NCBI GenBank assembly: GCA_017302775.1
Contig: JAFLDC010000018.1
Coordinates: 1 to 17,012 of the forward strand
DNA length: 17,012 nt
Direction: 5' to 3'
Origin: Sphingomonadales bacterium
Lineage (GTDB): Bacteria > Pseudomonadota > Alphaproteobacteria > Sphingomonadales > Sphingomonadaceae
In this document: positions 15,290-17,012 of the stretch, piece after piece
Numbering within the stretch: position 1 is the stretch's first letter
How the letters are laid out: each line of letters begins with the position of its first letter
Made by a program: the position numbers and the translations under genes
The notes under the pieces: model-generated
Seen by the model: only the letters and a program-made list of their open reading frames with translations
Database searches by the model: none
What the model was told of the DNA's origin: nothing

Positions 15290-15315
15290 TGGCGGAGCGG
15301 GAGGGATTCGAACCC
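15290..15315 (-). other. Probable attachment site (tRNA-Ser 3' end)
   Basis: The tRNA 3' part (T-stem, acceptor and CCA) faces the integrase, the usual crossover region for this integrase family. The exact core cannot be set because the partner copy is not in the window. Confidence 0.45.
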
Positions 15316-15380
15316 TCGATACGCTTTTGACGTATACTCACTTTCCAGGCGAGCGCCTTCGACCACTCGGCCACCGCTCC
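15290..15380 (-). tRNA. tRNA-Ser, anticodon GGA
   Basis: On the minus strand the gene runs from GGAGCGG to CCGCTCC, discriminator G and an encoded CCA (7-bp acceptor stem, all pairs matched). The T-arm GGGTTCGAATCCC is canonical, and the anticodon stem-loop has loop CTGGAAA, giving anticodon GGA for UCC/UCU codons. The long variable arm (TATACG...CGTAT) marks a class II tRNA, as expected for serine. It marks the boundary between core chromosome on the right and the integrated element on the left; the gene is intact, so the element has restored its 3' end. Confidence 0.96.
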
Positions 15381-15510
15381 GCACGATGTCTGAATCGGGT
15401 CGGGCGAAGCACGACATGGGAATCAGACGTTTGATCCAAACCACCTGGAAGGCGCGCCCTAGCCGCTGCGCGGGGGCAGCGCAAGCGTTGCGGCGGAGCG
15501 GCCATCAGCT

Positions 15511-15924
15511 ATGCTGGGGCGCATGACCCGTCCGTTCGGAACCGCGCCCAGCCTCGCTGAAATCGAAGCGCTGGCGCTTGATGCGCTGACGCGGTTGCCG
15601 GCAGCGTTTCGGACGCACCTTGACGGCGTGGCCGTGCTGATCGAAGATTTTGCCGACGCAGAGACGCTTGCCGCCATGGGTATTGCCGATCGCTTCATGC
15701 TTACCGGGATTTACGAAGGCGTACCGGTGGGGGAGCGGCATTCCGCGCCAAGCGGGACCATGCCCGACCGGATCCGGCTGTTCCGCGCCGCCATTCTGGA
15801 CGAGTGGATCGCGCGCGGGGATGAAACGCTCGAACACCTGGTGGCGCATGTGCTGATTCACGAGATCGGCCACCATTTCGGACTGTCCGATGCCGATATC
15901 GAGGCGTTAGAAGACATGGCCTGA
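15511..15924 (+). CDS. Zincin-like metallopeptidase family protein (PF06262 type)
   Basis: 137 residues. The C-terminal part carries HEIGHHFGLSD (residues 117-127): H117, H121 and D127 bind zinc and E118 is the catalytic base, the extended HExxHxxGxxD motif. Length and layout (short helical N-terminus, a central ADRFMLTGIYEGVPV strand region, motif near the C-terminus) match the small zincin family common in alphaproteobacteria. Substrate unknown. There is no signal peptide, so it should be cytosolic. The start could be ATG 15511 or ATG 15523; GGGG lies close before the second, GGAG about 12 nt before the first, so neither is decisive. It belongs to the apparent core side, beyond the tRNA. 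Confidence 0.85.
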   Translation: MLGRMTRPFGTAPSLAEIEALALDALTRLPAAFRTHLDGVAVLIEDFADAETLAAMGIADRFMLTGIYEGVPVGERHSAPSGTMPDRIRLFRAAILDEWIARGDETLEHLVAHVLIHEIGHHFGLSDADIEALEDMA

Positions 15925-16191
15925 ATTCACGGCCAACGTCATGTGAAATTCAGTGATTTTCCTCCGATATCGCCTCGTAATAAATTGATTTAAATAGATA
16001 ATATCATAGCGATCGAACATTTTGTCCCCGCAGGGTGTAAACTTTCGCCCGCGAAGGTTGCCACCGGCGTGAATCTTCGTTGCCGCCGCGACGATCGGAC
16101 ACGGCGGGTGCGCGATCTTCGCAGATCGCAGCGCTGTAGGAAAGTGCCGCGCACCCTTTCCCCAGCGCCAGCGTGGTGGCAAGATGCCGCG
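15925..16191. other. Intergenic region with an AT-rich block
   Basis: 267 bases between the zincin stop and the cyclophilin start. Bases 15950-16020 are strikingly A/T-rich against the surroundings (runs such as aataaattgatttaaat). This may hold the promoter of the cyclophilin gene, but I see no well-spaced consensus pair. Confidence 0.4.
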
Positions 16192-17012
16192 ATGCGCACG
16201 ATCTACCGCCCGCTCGCCGCCCTGATTGCCGGGGCCCTGATCCTTCAAAGCCCGGTCGCACTGGCCCAGGCCTCTGCCGCGCAGGCCGCAGGCAAAACCC
16301 GGCCGAGCCCGCTGGCCCCTGGCGAGATCGTCGCGCAGTCCCCCAAGCGCGACTGGGTGGCGATCCCGGCCAGCGATCTGCTGGTGATGGACCTTGCCCC
16401 CGACGCAAAGGGCAAGCCGCGCCGGGTGGTGATCCAGCTGATGCCCGCGCCGTTCAGTCGGGGCTGGGTGGGCAACATCCGCAAGCTGGCGGCAGCGCGG
16501 TTCTGGGATGGGCTGTCGATCAACCGGGTCCAGGACAATTATGTCGTGCAATGGGGCGATGCGGATGCGGAGGACAAGGCCAAGGCCAGGGCCTTGCCGT
16601 CCGGGCTGACGGTTATTCCGGAAAGCGATTACATTACGAACGACCCATCGCTCTTCCGTCTCAGTCACATGATTATCGATCACAAGCCTGATCTGCTGGC
16701 CGACCCCTATTGGCGGGGCCGCGGATATACCTTTGTGAACGGAATGCCGATCGCGATCGACAATATTCGAAAGTCTGGGCTGCCCGATCCCAATCCACCG
16801 GCAGCCTGGCCCGTTCACTGCTACGGCATGGTCGGCGTCGGCCGCGATCTCTCTCCGAATACGGGCACCGGGGCCGAGCTTTACGTGGTAATCGGCCACG
16901 CCCCGCGTCATCTGGATCGCAACATTGCACTCGTCGGCCGGGTGATCGAGGGGATCGAGCACCTTTCCAGCCTGCCGCGCGGCACCGGCGGGCTTGGGTT
17001 TTATACAGCTGC
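16192..17012 (+). CDS. Exported cyclophilin-type peptidyl-prolyl cis-trans isomerase (3' truncated by the window)
   Basis: 273 codons are visible from ATG 16192, open to the right edge. A signal peptide is clear: MRTIYRPLAALIAGALIL, then PVALA with cleavage near residue 25, so the protein is periplasmic. The cyclophilin pattern follows: RVVIQLMPAPFS (78-89), NIRKLAAARFWDGLSINRV (95-113), NYVVQWGD (116-123, equivalent of the FMxQGGD core), CYGMVGVGRDLSPNTGTGAE (210-229) and LDRNIALVGRVIEG (241-254, equivalent of the FGRV motif). It would catalyse proline isomerisation during folding of exported proteins. Several active-site residues differ from classical cyclophilins (QFFI is replaced by LYVVIG), as in other divergent alphaproteobacterial members. 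A long antisense frame (16962-15907) lies over this gene and can mislead annotation. Core chromosome side. Confidence 0.85.
   Translation, partial: MRTIYRPLAALIAGALILQSPVALAQASAAQAAGKTRPSPLAPGEIVAQSPKRDWVAIPASDLLVMDLAPDAKGKPRRVVIQLMPAPFSRGWVGNIRKLAAARFWDGLSINRVQDNYVVQWGDADAEDKAKARALPSGLTVIPESDYITNDPSLFRLSHMIIDHKPDLLADPYWRGRGYTFVNGMPIAIDNIRKSGLPDPNPPAAWPVHCYGMVGVGRDLSPNTGTGAELYVVIGHAPRHLDRNIALVGRVIEGIEHLSSLPRGTGGLGFYTA

Noticed and set aside
15907..16962. 351-codon minus-strand open frame
   Set aside because: Antisense to the cyclophilin gene, which has a signal peptide and family motifs. This frame shows no family features.
1..17012. CRISPR array or insertion sequence
   Set aside because: No regularly spaced direct repeats and no transposase with terminal inverted repeats were seen anywhere in the window.

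Overview
The window looks like an accessory (genomic-island) segment of an alphaproteobacterial chromosome, most likely Sphingomonadales (Erythrobacter/Sphingomonas/Novosphingobium-like). I base this on the high-GC alphaproteobacterial coding style, the flanking core genes and general resemblance; no taxonomic marker such as rRNA is present, so the assignment is an inference.

Right edge (about 15290-17012): the apparent core chromosome. It holds tRNA-Ser(GGA) on the minus strand, a small HExxH zincin-family metallopeptidase, and the 5' part of an exported cyclophilin-type peptidyl-prolyl isomerase that runs off the window. Immediately left of the tRNA 3' end lies a P4-type tyrosine integrase (13970-15124, minus). 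This is the classic layout of an element inserted at the 3' end of a tRNA gene. No second copy of the tRNA end is visible, so the far end of the element should lie left of the window.

Island cargo, right to left: an AT-richer gene-poor stretch (13466-13969); a short mobile-element-type SSB (13034-13402, plus) with a palindrome upstream and a hairpin terminator downstream; then a minus-strand operon of three linked genes. That operon encodes an MmeI-like single-chain type II restriction-modification enzyme (12703-9245), a PD-(D/E)XK endonuclease with a TTG start (9248-8466) and a DUF5655/NucS-like PD-(D/E)XK protein (8457-7540). Next come a membrane-anchored SHOCT protein (6825-7439, plus) and, divergent from it, a two-gene cistron of a TPR-like protein (6746-5559) and a staphylococcal-nuclease-fold protein (5562-4942).

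Left part: two convergent two-gene cistrons ending on the same CTAG. The plus-strand pair is a HEPN protein with an intact Rx4H motif (1139-1678) plus a DUF4238 protein (1675-2580). The minus-strand pair is an Apea-like HEPN protein, also with Rx4H (4657-3260), plus a 228-residue helical protein (3263-2577). Further left are a gene-poor stretch with apparent decayed coding sequence (615-1138) and the C-terminal end of a large unrecognised protein (to 614).

Taken together this reads as a defence island. The restriction-modification enzyme and nucleases would act on DNA and the HEPN proteins probably on RNA. The convergent HEPN/DUF4238 and HEPN/228-aa modules are the best candidates for an undescribed system. 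Functions of the HEPN, TPR/SNase and SHOCT modules are inferred from motifs and neighbourhood only.
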